From positions 182,379 through 246,378 of the forward strand of contig NZ_JAQGJV010000009.1 in NCBI RefSeq assembly GCF_028290435.1: DNA of 64,000 nucleotides, in the 5' to 3' direction. The translations under genes were made by a program, and so were the position numbers. This stretch comes from Devosia sp. GTDB lineage: Bacteria; Pseudomonadota; Alphaproteobacteria; Rhizobiales; Devosiaceae. Positions 51,953 to 60,985 of this stretch are shown here, piece after piece. The notes beneath the pieces were generated by a model. The model worked only from the letters and a program-made list of their open reading frames with translations, had not been told where the DNA came from and did no database searches. Every line of letters begins with the position of its first letter. Within the stretch, counting starts at the first letter, position 1.

Positions 51953-52357
51953 ATGAACCTGACCGGTAGCTATCCGGTGCTGCTCGTTGCCGATGTCGCC
52001 CCGATTGCGGCCTTCTACCAAGCCCATTTCGGCTTCAAAGTCGTATTCGCCAGTTCCTGGTATGTGCATCTGCGCGCCACCCACACCGGCACTGTGGAAC
52101 TGGCGATCATGGATTACGACCACGACACCATCCCGCTGGCGGGCCGGCAAAAGACCACCGGGTTACTGCTCAGCTTAGAAGTCGCCGACGCGGCGGCCGA
52201 ATATGCCCGCCTCGCCCCCAGCGTGACAGTGCTGCGGGCGTTGCGCGACGAACCCTTCGGCCAACGCCACTTCATCTGCGCCGATCCCAATGGCGTGCTG
52301 CTCGATGTCATCACCCCGATCGAGCCCGATCCGGAATGGCTGGCCGCGCAGTCATAG
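51953..52357 (+). CDS. Glyoxalase/bleomycin-resistance (VOC) family protein
   Basis: 134 residues with the beta-alpha-beta-beta-beta VOC repeats: [24 protein letters not shown] and [21 protein letters not shown]. Several metal-binding positions are kept. AAGGAG lies 7 bases before the ATG at 51953. It is divergent from the TetR gene and is likely its target. Confidence 0.88.
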   Translation: MNLTGSYPVLLVADVAPIAAFYQAHFGFKVVFASSWYVHLRATHTGTVELAIMDYDHDTIPLAGRQKTTGLLLSLEVADAAAEYARLAPSVTVLRALRDEPFGQRHFICADPNGVLLDVITPIEPDPEWLAAQS

Positions 52358-52393
52358 GGGCCGACGTCGCACTCCCGACGCCGGCCGAAGACG

Positions 52394-52999
52394 CTACGGA
52401 CGCTGCGTCAGGCCGGCGACGTCGGCCGCGTTGAAGTGCAGCGTGATGTTTGCCTCCAGCGATGGGTCGAGGACGCCGCCGACATATTGGCGCTGCTTGA
52501 GCGCCATGGTCTGCGCCGCCGCGTCATAGGACACGTAGAGATAGTCGAAGCAGTCGTCGGTATTGCCGGTCTGGTTGGCATAGACCTCGGCGCGCAGGGC
52601 ATCCAGCGCGCGCGCCCCAATCACGCTGCCGTCGGCACGATTAACGGCGCGGGTCGAAGGCACCTTGTCATAACCGTATTCGCACAACAGCGCGTCCTGG
52701 AACTGTGCCTTGTCGACAAAGCTGACGTCGGTGTCGCTGTTCCACGCATTGGTGGAGTCGTAGACCACGCCCTCTGGGCCGCTCGCCGCGCTGAGATAGA
52801 TTTCGGCCCAGTCGCAGGTGCCGCTGTCCTCGTTGTAGCACCAGATTTCCGCCTGCCGCATCAGCGCCTGCACATCCTCGACATGCACGGGCTTGCCGGA
52901 TTTATAGGTGTTGGAAATCGCTTCGGGCGACGGATCCTCGGCAAAGGCCGGGCTGGCCAAAGCCAGCAGCGCGGCGGCGGCAAGAAGCAGGTGTTTCAT
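52394..52999 (-). CDS. Secreted hypothetical protein (201 aa)
   Basis: Signal peptide about 1-20 (MKHLLLAAAALLALASPAFA, then EDPSP). The mature protein contains four cysteines in IWCYNEDSGTCDW, LLCEYG and DDCFDY, probably two disulfides, and no recognised motif. GGGGAGAG precedes the ATG at 52999; the frame to 53071 covers the promoter side. Confidence 0.75.
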   Translation of the reverse strand: MKHLLLAAAALLALASPAFAEDPSPEAISNTYKSGKPVHVEDVQALMRQAEIWCYNEDSGTCDWAEIYLSAASGPEGVVYDSTNAWNSDTDVSFVDKAQFQDALLCEYGYDKVPSTRAVNRADGSVIGARALDALRAEVYANQTGNTDDCFDYLYVSYDAAAQTMALKQRQYVGGVLDPSLEANITLHFNAADVAGLTQRP

Positions 53000-53094
53000 C
53001 GGAACTCTCCCCGAGGCAGTGTTGATCCAATCTAGCCCAATCGCCCCATAGGCGGAATTGCGCTTCGGCAATCAGGGTTGACGAATGCGCATGA

Positions 53095-53115
53095 ATGTAA
53101 CATTAACAGTTACAT
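53095..53115. promoter_or_regulatory. Rrf2-type operator overlapping its own start
   Basis: ATGTAAC (53095-53101) and GTTACAT (53109-53115), 7-bp spacer. The right arm covers the AT of the ATG at 53114, so binding would block translation start as well as transcription. Confidence 0.6.
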
Positions 53116-53551
53116 GAAACGCTCCGCCCGACTTTCCGTCGCCCTGCACGCGCTCGTTCACCTCGTGGACAAGCCCGAAGCGGTAACATCCACCATCCTG
53201 TCTGAATGCCTGATGACCAACCCGGTCGTCGTGCGCCGCGTCATGGGCGAGTTGCGCGAGGCGGGCATCGTCTCCTCCGCCAAGGGCCACGATGGCGGCT
53301 GGCGCCTCACCCGTCCTCCCGGCGAGGTATCGCTACAGGATGTGCACGCCGCTCTGGGTGAGACCCTGTTGCTGCGCGCCGAAAGCGATCCCGGCGATAC
53401 CGCCTGCACCATCGTGCGCACCGTCGATCGCGTCATGACCGATTTTCTCGCCGATGCCGAAGCGCTGCTGGCGGCCCGGCTCAAGCGCATTTCCTTAGGT
53501 GATCTGGCGCGCAACAGCGCCCACGACCACAAGACCATTTCCGGAGTTTGA
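53114..53551 (+). CDS. Rrf2-family transcriptional regulator
   Basis: 145 residues: winged helix about 1-80 (RLSVALHALVHLVDKPEAVT, VVVRRVMGELREAGIV, and GHDGGWRL wing). Iron-sulfur cysteines typical of IscR/NsrR are not present as a cluster motif: only one cysteine near position 92 (DTACTIV) and one early. It is therefore a YwnA-like, cysteine-poor member. The flavoprotein reductase gene follows after 3 bp, in one operon. Confidence 0.88.
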   Translation: MKRSARLSVALHALVHLVDKPEAVTSTILSECLMTNPVVVRRVMGELREAGIVSSAKGHDGGWRLTRPPGEVSLQDVHAALGETLLLRAESDPGDTACTIVRTVDRVMTDFLADAEALLAARLKRISLGDLARNSAHDHKTISGV

Positions 53552-53554
53552 ATA

Positions 53555-54445
53555 ATGGACCATGTCCTCGTCATCGGCGGCAGCTTTGCCGGCCTGTCGG
53601 CCGCTTTGCAATTGGTGCGCACCGGCCGCCGCGTCACCGTGCTCGATACAAAACTGCCCCGCAACCGCTTCGCCCATGCCGCTCAGGGTCTGTTGGGTTT
53701 CGATGGCGTCAGCCCTTGGGACATCCGTCGCCAGGGCGAAGCCAATGTGCTGGCCTATCCCACCGCCAGCATTGTCAAGGCCAGGGCCGTTTCGGCGCGG
53801 GTGATCGATGGCGGCTTTGCGGTCACCGACGAGGCGGGCACGGAGCGGCAAGCCCAGCGCCTCATTTTGGCCTATGGCCAGACCGACGTGATGGTGGACA
53901 TTCCCGGCTTTGCCGAATGCTGGGGCAATACCGTCGTGCCATGCCCCTATTGCCACGGCTACGAAGTCGCCAATCAGCGGCTGGGCCTGCTCTATTCCAG
54001 TGCCATGTCGCTGCACGGCGCCAATTTGATCCGCGATTGGAGCGAACGCATCACGCTGTTTACCGATGGCAATGACATCCCCGATGAGGAGCGCCACAAG
54101 CTCGCCGCGCGCGGCATTGCACTAGTAGAGGGCAAGGTCGCCGAACTGGCGCATACCACTGGCAAAATCGCCGCCGTGGTGCTGACCGATGGTGCGCGCG
54201 TCGAACTCGACACGCTCTTTGCCCACACCCGTAGCGCGCCGTCATCCAACCTGCACGAGACCCTGGGTCTCGAAACGGTCGACGGCCCGATGGGCCCCTA
54301 CATCAAGATCACCGAAAAATACGAAACCAGCCTCGCTGGCGTCTATGCCGCCGGCGATAGCGCCAGCCTGATGCCCAATCTCAACCTGGCCCTCGCCAGC
54401 GGCGCCATGGCCGGCGTCATGTGCCACCAGTCCATGCTGGGCTAG
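53555..54445 (+). CDS. Thioredoxin-reductase-like FAD oxidoreductase
   Basis: 296 residues. Nucleotide-binding GGSFAGLSAAL near the start, redox pair Cys130/Cys133 in VPCPYCHGYE and a C-terminal GVYAAGDSAS flavin site. The glycine-rich NADPH motif expected in the middle is not obvious (SSAMSLHGANLI instead), so the electron donor may differ. It is cotranscribed with the Rrf2 gene. Confidence 0.88.
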   Translation: MDHVLVIGGSFAGLSAALQLVRTGRRVTVLDTKLPRNRFAHAAQGLLGFDGVSPWDIRRQGEANVLAYPTASIVKARAVSARVIDGGFAVTDEAGTERQAQRLILAYGQTDVMVDIPGFAECWGNTVVPCPYCHGYEVANQRLGLLYSSAMSLHGANLIRDWSERITLFTDGNDIPDEERHKLAARGIALVEGKVAELAHTTGKIAAVVLTDGARVELDTLFAHTRSAPSSNLHETLGLETVDGPMGPYIKITEKYETSLAGVYAAGDSASLMPNLNLALASGAMAGVMCHQSMLG

Positions 54446-54453
54446 GGGCTTTC

Positions 54454-54585
54454 TCACCTCTCCCTTTGGGGGAGAGGTCGGCCGAAGGCCGGCTGAGGGG
54501 GCCTTTACTAGGTGAGGGGCGTGTGGAAGGCCCCCTCACCCGGCTCGCAAGGGCGACCCGACCTCTCCCCCGAAGGGAGAGGTGA
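54454..54585. repeat. Dispersed intergenic repeat, copy 4 (large inverted repeat)
   Basis: TCACCTCTCCC at the left and GGGAGAGGTGA at the right are complementary; inner blocks (GGGGGAGAGGTCGG and CCGACCTCTCCCCC) continue the stem. The element lies between convergent genes and uses the same words as copies 1-3. Confidence 0.7.
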
Positions 54586-54590
54586 AGACT

Positions 54591-55613
54591 CTACCAGCGC
54601 GGCTTGTGATCCAGTTGCGCGCCAGCCGTCGCCGCGTCGATCGCCGCGATCTCCTCGGCACTGAGCGCCAAATTGTTCAGCACGCCCAGATTGTCCTTGA
54701 GCTGCTCCAGCGTGCGCACGCCGATCAGCGCCGAGGTCATTTCCGGGCGCCGCAGCACCCAGCTCAGCGCCAGTTGCACCATAGATTGCCCACGGCTCTT
54801 GGCGATAGCGCCCAGCTTGTCCACCGCATCAAGCACGCGCGGCTCGATCGCATTGGCGCGCAGCGAGCCGTTCGGATCTTCCGCCCGCGTGCCCTCGACG
54901 GCGCCCTTGTTGTACTTGCCGCTCAACACGCCCTGCGCCAGCGGCGAAAACGCGATCACGCCGATTCCAAGCTCGCCGCAGGCGTCGATGGTATTGTCGT
55001 TCTCGAACCAGCGATTGATCATCGAATAGCTCGGCTGGTGGATGGTGGTTGCCACCCCCATGTCCTTGAGGATGCGATAGGCCTCGCGCGTTTCCTTCTC
55101 GGGATAGCTCGAAATGCCGACATACAGCGCCTTGCCGCTGCGCACGGCCTGCGCCAGTGCGCCCATGGTTTCCTCCAGCGGCGTCGCCGGGTCATAGCGG
55201 TGCGAATAGAAGATATCCACATAGTCGAGCCCCAGCCGCTTGAGGCTCTGGTCGAGGCTCGCCAGCAGGTACTTGCGGCTGCCGTGATCGCCATAAGGCC
55301 CCGGCCACATCGTATAGCCCGCCTTGGTCGAAACGATCATCTCGTCGCGATAGGGCCGGAAATCACGCGCCAGCACCTGCCCGAACAGTTCCTCGGCCGA
55401 ACCAGCCGGCGGGCCGTAATTATTGGCCAGGTCGAAATGGGTCACGCCCGCGTCGAACGCATGGCCGAGGATTTCCATGGCGCTGGGATAGTCGCGCGTG
55501 CCGCCGAAATTCTGCCACAGCCCCAGGCTCACCACCGGTAGCTTCAGCCCGGACTTGCCCGAAGCGCGATATTGCATGGTGTCATAGCGTGCGGTATCGG
55601 ACCGATAGGTCAT
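54591..55613 (-). CDS. Aldo/keto reductase, YghZ/GpR-like
   Basis: 340 residues of the glyceraldehyde-3-phosphate reductase group (YghZ, also potassium-channel beta-like): FDLANNYGPPAGSAEELFG, DEMIVSTKAGYTMWPGPYG and VDIFYSHRYDP. GGGAGAC precedes the ATG at 55613. Catalytic Asp, Tyr, Lys and His are all in these segments. It probably reduces methylglyoxal or small aldehydes with NADPH. Confidence 0.92.
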   Translation of the reverse strand: MTYRSDTARYDTMQYRASGKSGLKLPVVSLGLWQNFGGTRDYPSAMEILGHAFDAGVTHFDLANNYGPPAGSAEELFGQVLARDFRPYRDEMIVSTKAGYTMWPGPYGDHGSRKYLLASLDQSLKRLGLDYVDIFYSHRYDPATPLEETMGALAQAVRSGKALYVGISSYPEKETREAYRILKDMGVATTIHQPSYSMINRWFENDNTIDACGELGIGVIAFSPLAQGVLSGKYNKGAVEGTRAEDPNGSLRANAIEPRVLDAVDKLGAIAKSRGQSMVQLALSWVLRRPEMTSALIGVRTLEQLKDNLGVLNNLALSAEEIAAIDAATAGAQLDHKPRW

Positions 55614-55697
55614 GATGTGTCTCCCAATAATTTGACGCTGGCGCCGGGCAAACCCCCGCTTGGCGCGGGCCGCGGCCTGATGATAGAAGCGGGCGCT

Positions 55698-56741
55698 ATG
55701 GAAAGCCCCGATTTTGAATTGCGCGCCAATCTGCCCCAGACCGAGCTACCATACAAGGTCATGGCGATCTATAAATTCGCCGATCTGCCTGATGCCGAAG
55801 CGATCCAGCCGCTGCTCGCCAAATTCTGCTGCGCCCGCGACATCAAGGGCACGTTGATCCTGGCGCCCGAGGGCATTAACGGCACCGTCGCCGGCACGCC
55901 CGACGCCATCCATGCGCTTGCCAGCTATTTGCAGACCGATAGTCTCTTCGCCAATCGCCTCCATGGCGCCGAAATCAAATATTCGGCTGCCGCCACCATG
56001 CCGTTCCTGCGCATGAAGGTGCGCCTCAAATCCGAGATCGTCACCCTGCGCGCGCCCGAAGCCAATCCCGCCAAGACCGTCGGCACCTATGTGCAGCCGA
56101 AGGACTGGAACGCGCTGATCGAGCGCAATGACGTCGTCCTTGTCGATACCCGCAACGATTACGAAGTCGGCCTCGGCACCTTCTCCAAGGCGCTCGATCC
56201 GGCCACCAAAAGCTTCACCGAATTCAAGGATTTCGTCGCCCAAAACCTCGACCCGGCCCGCGACAAGAAAGTCGCCATGTTCTGCACCGGCGGCATCCGC
56301 TGCGAGAAGGCTTCGTCTTATTTGCTGAGCCAAGGCTTTGAGGAAGTCTTCCACCTCAAGGGCGGCATTCTGGGCTATCTCGAACAGATCCCCGAAGCCG
56401 ATAGCCGTTTCGAGGGCGAATGCTTCGTCTTTGACGAGCGCGTCTCCGTCGGCCATGGCCTCGCTCTCGGCGATGCCACCCTCTGCCGCGCCTGCCGCCA
56501 TCCGCTCACGGCCGAAGATCGCGCCGATCCCGCCCACCAGGACGGCATCTCCTGCCGCCACTGCGCCGGCGACACTGAAAAACACGCGGCCGCCGCCGAA
56601 CGCCAACACCAGATCGATCTCGCCAAGGCGCGTGGCACCGACCATCTCGGCGACGCCGCCCACGCCATCGCTCGCGCCAACAAAGCCGAAAAGCTTGAGC
56701 GTATCACCGCCGACCGCGCCCGGGCCAAGGCGCGCTCCTAG
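55698..56741 (+). CDS. trhO: tRNA uridine(34) hydroxylase / rhodanese-like protein
   Basis: 347 residues. N-terminal acylphosphatase-like domain (AIYKFADLPDAEAIQPLLAK) and a rhodanese domain with the active Cys196 in MFCTGGIRCEKAS; a C-terminal Cys cluster (CRACRHPL, CRHC) and a hydrophilic tail follow. It hydroxylates U34 of tRNAs toward 5-methoxyuridine. The ATG at 55698 is preferred; one six codons upstream (55680) is equally in frame. Confidence 0.9.
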   Translation: MESPDFELRANLPQTELPYKVMAIYKFADLPDAEAIQPLLAKFCCARDIKGTLILAPEGINGTVAGTPDAIHALASYLQTDSLFANRLHGAEIKYSAAATMPFLRMKVRLKSEIVTLRAPEANPAKTVGTYVQPKDWNALIERNDVVLVDTRNDYEVGLGTFSKALDPATKSFTEFKDFVAQNLDPARDKKVAMFCTGGIRCEKASSYLLSQGFEEVFHLKGGILGYLEQIPEADSRFEGECFVFDERVSVGHGLALGDATLCRACRHPLTAEDRADPAHQDGISCRHCAGDTEKHAAAAERQHQIDLAKARGTDHLGDAAHAIARANKAEKLERITADRARAKARS

Positions 56742-57538
56742 ATCAACAGCCCCGCCGCCTTCGCCGCCGGCATAAAACTGCGGCTGACTGGCAGGCGCGT
56801 GCCATTGTGCAATTCCAGCGCCACCTTGCCATTGGCGCGCACCACCTGCCGCACCGCGTCCAGCGCCACCCAATGGCCCCGATGGATTTGCAGGCCCGCC
56901 ACGTCGCCAGTCTCGCGCATAGCATCCGATAGCCGCATCAGCACCAGGCCATGGCCTTTGTCTGTTACCACATCCACATAATGGTCCGAGACCGACAGAT
57001 GCAGCAGCTTGCCGCGCTGCGGATGCGGTAAGCGCTCCAGGATCGGCGGCGGCTCCGGCGCTGCCGGCACTGCGATCGGCACCACCGGCTCGGTGCGTGC
57101 CATCACCACCATCATCGCCGCCATGGCGCCGGATACCACGAGGCAATAAAACCACAGCCGCAGCGGCGGCACCTGTACTCCGGGCGAGGCGACCAGCGTC
57201 ACCCCATAGGCCACGATCCACGCCGGAACGCTGCTGGCGAGGGCCGCCACCACCACGCGTTGCAGCGGGTGTTGAATCCGGCCCGCCAACGCGGTCAGCG
57301 TCACCCGCGCCACGGCCCGGCTGCTCACAAAACTCAGCACCACGATGGCCAGCCAGTAGAGCAGCCGCCCCGGCAGCTCGAACTGGTTGAGCGTATCGAA
57401 GGGTCCCGAAATCGCCAGCACCAGGCTGGCGGCCGCCATGCCGGTCAGCGCCCGGGGCGAGGTCAGGCTGGCCTGCATTTCACGCAGCGCAGAATGCAGG
57501 GGCGGTTCGTTCACGTACTGGGCTTTCGTTTTGCGCAT
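56738..57538 (-). CDS. Membrane-bound LytTR-domain regulator
   Basis: 266 residues: about four hydrophobic segments in the first 150 residues, then a LytTR DNA-binding domain (about 165-266: LHLSVSDHYVDVVTDKGHGL, LQIHRGHWVALDAV, SRSFMPAAKAAGLL). There is no response-receiver domain. Such one-component membrane regulators transmit a membrane signal directly to DNA. The start at 57538 is the first ATG after GGAGG. It is divergent from a small membrane-protein gene. Confidence 0.88.
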   Translation of the reverse strand: MRKTKAQYVNEPPLHSALREMQASLTSPRALTGMAAASLVLAISGPFDTLNQFELPGRLLYWLAIVVLSFVSSRAVARVTLTALAGRIQHPLQRVVVAALASSVPAWIVAYGVTLVASPGVQVPPLRLWFYCLVVSGAMAAMMVVMARTEPVVPIAVPAAPEPPPILERLPHPQRGKLLHLSVSDHYVDVVTDKGHGLVLMRLSDAMRETGDVAGLQIHRGHWVALDAVRQVVRANGKVALELHNGTRLPVSRSFMPAAKAAGLLI

Positions 57539-57624
57539 TCTCGTTTGCCTGCCTCCAAGCATAGCGCCACACCGGCCGCCGACAAGTCCGCCACGTCCGG
57601 CGACCACAGCAAAGAAGATCCATC

Positions 57625-58143
57625 ATGACCGCAATCGTCACCACCATCACCCAGATCGTCATTCACACCCCGGCCTGGGTCTGGGTCGTCCTGGCGCTGC
57701 TCGTCTGGCGCGGCCTCAAGAGCGCCCAGCCGCGCAATGTTGGCCTTGGCAAGCTGGTGCTGCTGCCGGCCGCGCTCGTGCTGGCCTCCGCCCTTGGCAT
57801 TGCGAGTTCGGGCATTTCGAGCGCCATCATCGCCGGCATGGCGGTCGGCGCCCTTGGGGGTGTTGCGGCCGGACTGGCGCTCGAGCGCCGCAATCCCGCC
57901 ACGGCCCTGGGTAATGGCCAGCTCCGCCTTGCGGGCGAATGGGCCCCGCTCTTCGTGATCCTGGCCATCTTCCTTACCCACTATGTGGGCGCCGTCGCCG
58001 CCGTCATGGCGCCCGCCTTCGCCACCAGCGCGCCGTTCCTCATTGCCATGGCGGCCATCTCGGCCTTCTCCAGCATCATGCTGGTGACCCGCACCGTGCT
58101 GCGCGTGCGAATCCTGATGGCCATCGCGCCGCTGGCCGCCTAG
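57625..58143 (+). CDS. DUF6622-like membrane protein
   Basis: 172 residues with about five membrane helices (15-28, 43-60, 66-85, 105-128, 130-150). This family is known mainly next to LytTR genes. The gene is divergent from the LytTR regulator by 86 bp and convergent with a hydrolase gene, overlapping it by 4 bp. Confidence 0.8.
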   Translation: MTAIVTTITQIVIHTPAWVWVVLALLVWRGLKSAQPRNVGLGKLVLLPAALVLASALGIASSGISSAIIAGMAVGALGGVAAGLALERRNPATALGNGQLRLAGEWAPLFVILAIFLTHYVGAVAAVMAPAFATSAPFLIAMAAISAFSSIMLVTRTVLRVRILMAIAPLAA

Positions 58144-58940
58144 GCCACCGCCCAAAACCCGAGCAGTTCTTCCCGGAACTGCTCGGTGGCATCGAGGTTG
58201 GCGCAATGCCCGCCTTCAGGCAATTGCACGACCCGCCAGTTCTCTCGCGCGCCGATCCGCCGGAGTGCCGGCTTCAGCACCAGGTTGACTGCCCGGTCCA
58301 TGCCGCCCACCAGAATCAGCATCGGCCCGCTCCAGCCCAGCGCGTTGGCGGTCAGGTCATAGGCACGCACATGCCCGGTGATGGCCTGCCCCACACGCGG
58401 ATCGAAGGCCGCGATCATCTCGGCGATCAGCGTGCGCCCTGCGCGTTCTCGCGTCGTGCTGACGGCCGTCAGTTCCGACAGCCAGCCCTTGCCCAGCAAC
58501 CGATATAGCAGTGGAAACACCGGGCCGGTAATGACTGGCAATTTCAATCGGAACGCGGTGCCGAACAGGCTCAGGCTCAAAAAACGTTCCGGCGCCATGG
58601 CCAGCATCTGCAAGGCGATGATCCCGCCCAGCGAATTGCCCACCCAATGGGCGCTGGTAACGCCGGCATTGTCGAGCAGGGCCAGCATATCCTCTGCCAT
58701 CACCGGGATGGCAAAACCGGCCCTGGTATAGCCCGCCGGAAATTCCGAACGGCCATGCCCGCGCACGTCGGGCACGATGACGCGATAGCCCAGCCCGGCA
58801 AAATAGCGCGCATCGGCCTCGAACTGCCGCCCATTCGCCGCCAACCCATGGCACAGCACGATCGGCACGCCATCGCGCGGTCCGGTTATCGCGTAAAATA
58901 GCCTCGTGCCGTCAGCGCTCCTGAAAGTGCGGATTTCCAA
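58140..58940 (-). CDS. Alpha/beta hydrolase
   Basis: 266 residues. Nucleophile Ser103 in GNSLGG, oxyanion HGLAANG early and a C-terminal EGGHCANLD with the catalytic His. The start is a TTG at 58940 with GAGAGG upstream. Substrate is unknown; the type is of the esterase/lactonase (3-oxoadipate enol-lactonase-like) group. It follows mbfA after 12 bp. Confidence 0.88.
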   Translation of the reverse strand: MEIRTFRSADGTRLFYAITGPRDGVPIVLCHGLAANGRQFEADARYFAGLGYRVIVPDVRGHGRSEFPAGYTRAGFAIPVMAEDMLALLDNAGVTSAHWVGNSLGGIIALQMLAMAPERFLSLSLFGTAFRLKLPVITGPVFPLLYRLLGKGWLSELTAVSTTRERAGRTLIAEMIAAFDPRVGQAITGHVRAYDLTANALGWSGPMLILVGGMDRAVNLVLKPALRRIGARENWRVVQLPEGGHCANLDATEQFREELLGFWAVA

Positions 58941-58952
58941 ACGCGATACCTC

Positions 58953-59933
58953 TCAGGCATTGCCGATCACGATGCCCGCCGCGAACACCAGCGAGCCCCC
59001 AAGCACCACCTGCAGGACGGCGCGCCAGAATGGCGTTTGCATAAACCGGTTCTGGATAAAGGCGATAGCCCATAGTTCGATCAGCACCACCACCACGGCA
59101 ATCGTTGTCGCGGTGAAAAAGTCGTGGATCAGATAGGGCAGCGCATGCCCCAGCCCGCCGAGCGCCGTCATCACCCCGGCCGCGAGGCCCCGCTTGAGCG
59201 GCGAGCCGCGCCCGGTCAGCTTGCCGTCGTCGGTCGCCGCCTCGGTAAACCCCATCGAAATCCCCGCGCCCACTGCCGCCGCGAGACCGACCAGAAATGT
59301 CTGCCATGTATCGCCCGTCGCGAAGGCCGCGGCAAACACCGGCGCCAGTGTCGATACCGAGCCATCCATCAGTCCGGCCAGACCCGGCTGTACATAGGTC
59401 AAGACGAACTGCCTGTGCGCCTCGCTCTTCTCGCTGCCGCGCCCCTCGGCGCCCAGCTCGCTTTCATCCAGCCGGTCGGCCGCATCGGCATGCTTACGCT
59501 CCTCGCGCGCCAGGTCGCCCAGCAGCTTGCGGATGCCGGCATCCTGCGTCTGCTTGGCCGCTTCCAGATAAAACCGATAGGCGCCTTCCTCCATCTCCCA
59601 AACCTGCTGCCGCACCGCTTCCAGCGTCAGCGTTTTGAGCAGCCAGATCGGCTTGCGCGGCAAAAACCCGCGCACGTCCTCGCGCCTGATTGGCACCAGC
59701 CGCGCACCGAACCGCTCTACATAGAGGTCGAGCAGACGCCGCCGGTGCCCGTCCTCCTCGGCCGCCATGCCCTCGAAGATCGCCGCCGATCCCGGATAAA
59801 GCGTCGCCAGCCGGCTGGCGAATTCCGAGTAAATCCGCCCGTCTTCCTCCTCCGCCGTCACCGCCAAAGCGAGAATTTCCTGCTCGTCCAGCGAGGCGAA
59901 ATCACGGCGATGATCGAAGCGCAAGGAAAACAT
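58953..59933 (-). CDS. mbfA: Membrane-bound ferritin-like iron exporter
   Basis: 326 residues: an N-terminal ferritin-like/rubrerythrin domain with the diiron-type glutamates (EEEDGRIYSEFA, MAAEEDGHRRRL, MEEGAYRFY, AREERKHAD), then a CCC1/VIT1-type membrane domain with about five helices. MbfA exports iron and protects from peroxide. The ATG at 59933 is chosen over a GTG at 59936. The ICE box lies 14 bp upstream, a strong sign of Irr control. Confidence 0.92.
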   Translation of the reverse strand: MFSLRFDHRRDFASLDEQEILALAVTAEEEDGRIYSEFASRLATLYPGSAAIFEGMAAEEDGHRRRLLDLYVERFGARLVPIRREDVRGFLPRKPIWLLKTLTLEAVRQQVWEMEEGAYRFYLEAAKQTQDAGIRKLLGDLAREERKHADAADRLDESELGAEGRGSEKSEAHRQFVLTYVQPGLAGLMDGSVSTLAPVFAAAFATGDTWQTFLVGLAAAVGAGISMGFTEAATDDGKLTGRGSPLKRGLAAGVMTALGGLGHALPYLIHDFFTATTIAVVVVLIELWAIAFIQNRFMQTPFWRAVLQVVLGGSLVFAAGIVIGNA

Positions 59934-59942
59934 CACGGACTC

Positions 59943-59967
59943 ATAGTTTAGAATTGTTCTAAACTAT
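59943..59967. promoter_or_regulatory. Iron control element (Irr box) of mbfA
   Basis: ATAGTTTAGAA (59943-59953) and TTCTAAACTAT (59957-59967) around TTG are a perfect 11-bp inverted repeat. The core TTTAGAA-N3-TTCTAAA is the ICE consensus bound by Irr, which represses mbfA in low iron. Confidence 0.85.
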
Positions 59968-60034
59968 GGATAGGCGGATTTTCGCACTGAAGCAAGTCCG
60001 AGGATGCGAGCTGAACTCTCCCTCCCCCACGCAC

Positions 60035-60985
60035 TCACTCACTCTGCCCCACCAGCCCAAGCTGCCTTGCCGACGATCCGCGCGACTGATGCACATAGCC
60101 CAGCACCGAGGCCGGCACTTCTTGCGCCAGCCACTCGCGAAACAGCCGCGTCTTGCGCGGCTCCCGTCGCCCTGTGGTTACCGCCAGCCAATAGCCCAGC
60201 GGCCCCTCAACGCTCAGCGCGAACGGCCGTACCAACCGGCCATCGCTGACCGCGTCGGCGCTCATCATGTCGGCAGCGATCAATACCCCCTGCTCGGAAA
60301 TCGCCGCGTCGAAGGCCAGCGACGCATCCGAATAGGTAGGACCGGCAAATTTCAGCTCCGGATCGACCCCCGCCGCCGAGCGCCATAGCGGCCAGCTCAA
60401 CATCGAGGTCTGGTCCTGGATCACCGGCACCTTGGCCAGGTCGGCCGGAGCCTTGAGCAAAGCCGCAACGGGCGGCGCACAGACCGGCTGATACGCCGCG
60501 CCGCCAATCAGTGTCGTGGTCACGCCGGCCCAGCGCCCGTCGCCATAGCGGATGCCGCAATCCACATCGGCCCGCGACAGGTCCAGCATCGCCGCCGTCA
60601 CCGTCAGCCGGATTTCGATTTCGGGATGAGCGGTGGTGAATTTGTTGATCCGCCAGATCAGCCAGCGCGAGGCGAAGACGCTGCCCACCGTCAGGTTCAA
60701 CACGCCCTCCTCGCTGCCGCGCAAACTGGCCAACCCGTCCTGCAGCGCCGAAAATCCCGCCGTCAATTGCGGGAGCGCCTGCCGCAAAGCCGGCAAGGGC
60801 ACGAGGCCATGGGAAGTGCGCTCGAACAATTCCATGCCCAGCCGCTCCTCGGCCCGTCGCAAATGCTGGCTGACCGCGCCAATGGTCACGCCCAGTTCCT
60901 CGGCAGCCGGCGCCAGCGCACCGCGCCGGGCGACAATTTCAATAGCGCGAACCGCATTGAGCGGGATGGGAAAGGGATTAGGCAT
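60035..60985 (-). CDS. LysR-family regulator (GcvA-like)
   Basis: 316 residues: winged helix about 5-65 (LNAVRAIEIVARRGALAPAA, GAVSQHLRRAEERLGMELFERT) and a periplasmic-binding-like domain. It is divergent from the 52-residue gene at 61091 and a palindrome lies at its start codon. Its regulatory target is likely the neighbour. Confidence 0.92.
   Translation of the reverse strand: MPNPFPIPLNAVRAIEIVARRGALAPAAEELGVTIGAVSQHLRRAEERLGMELFERTSHGLVPLPALRQALPQLTAGFSALQDGLASLRGSEEGVLNLTVGSVFASRWLIWRINKFTTAHPEIEIRLTVTAAMLDLSRADVDCGIRYGDGRWAGVTTTLIGGAAYQPVCAPPVAALLKAPADLAKVPVIQDQTSMLSWPLWRSAAGVDPELKFAGPTYSDASLAFDAAISEQGVLIAADMMSADAVSDGRLVRPFALSVEGPLGYWLAVTTGRREPRKTRLFREWLAQEVPASVLGYVHQSRGSSARQLGLVGQSE

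Noticed and set aside
55746..57221. 491-codon minus-strand frame over trhO and the LytTR gene
   Set aside because: Low-complexity Gly/Ala translation, antisense to trhO with its conserved active site.
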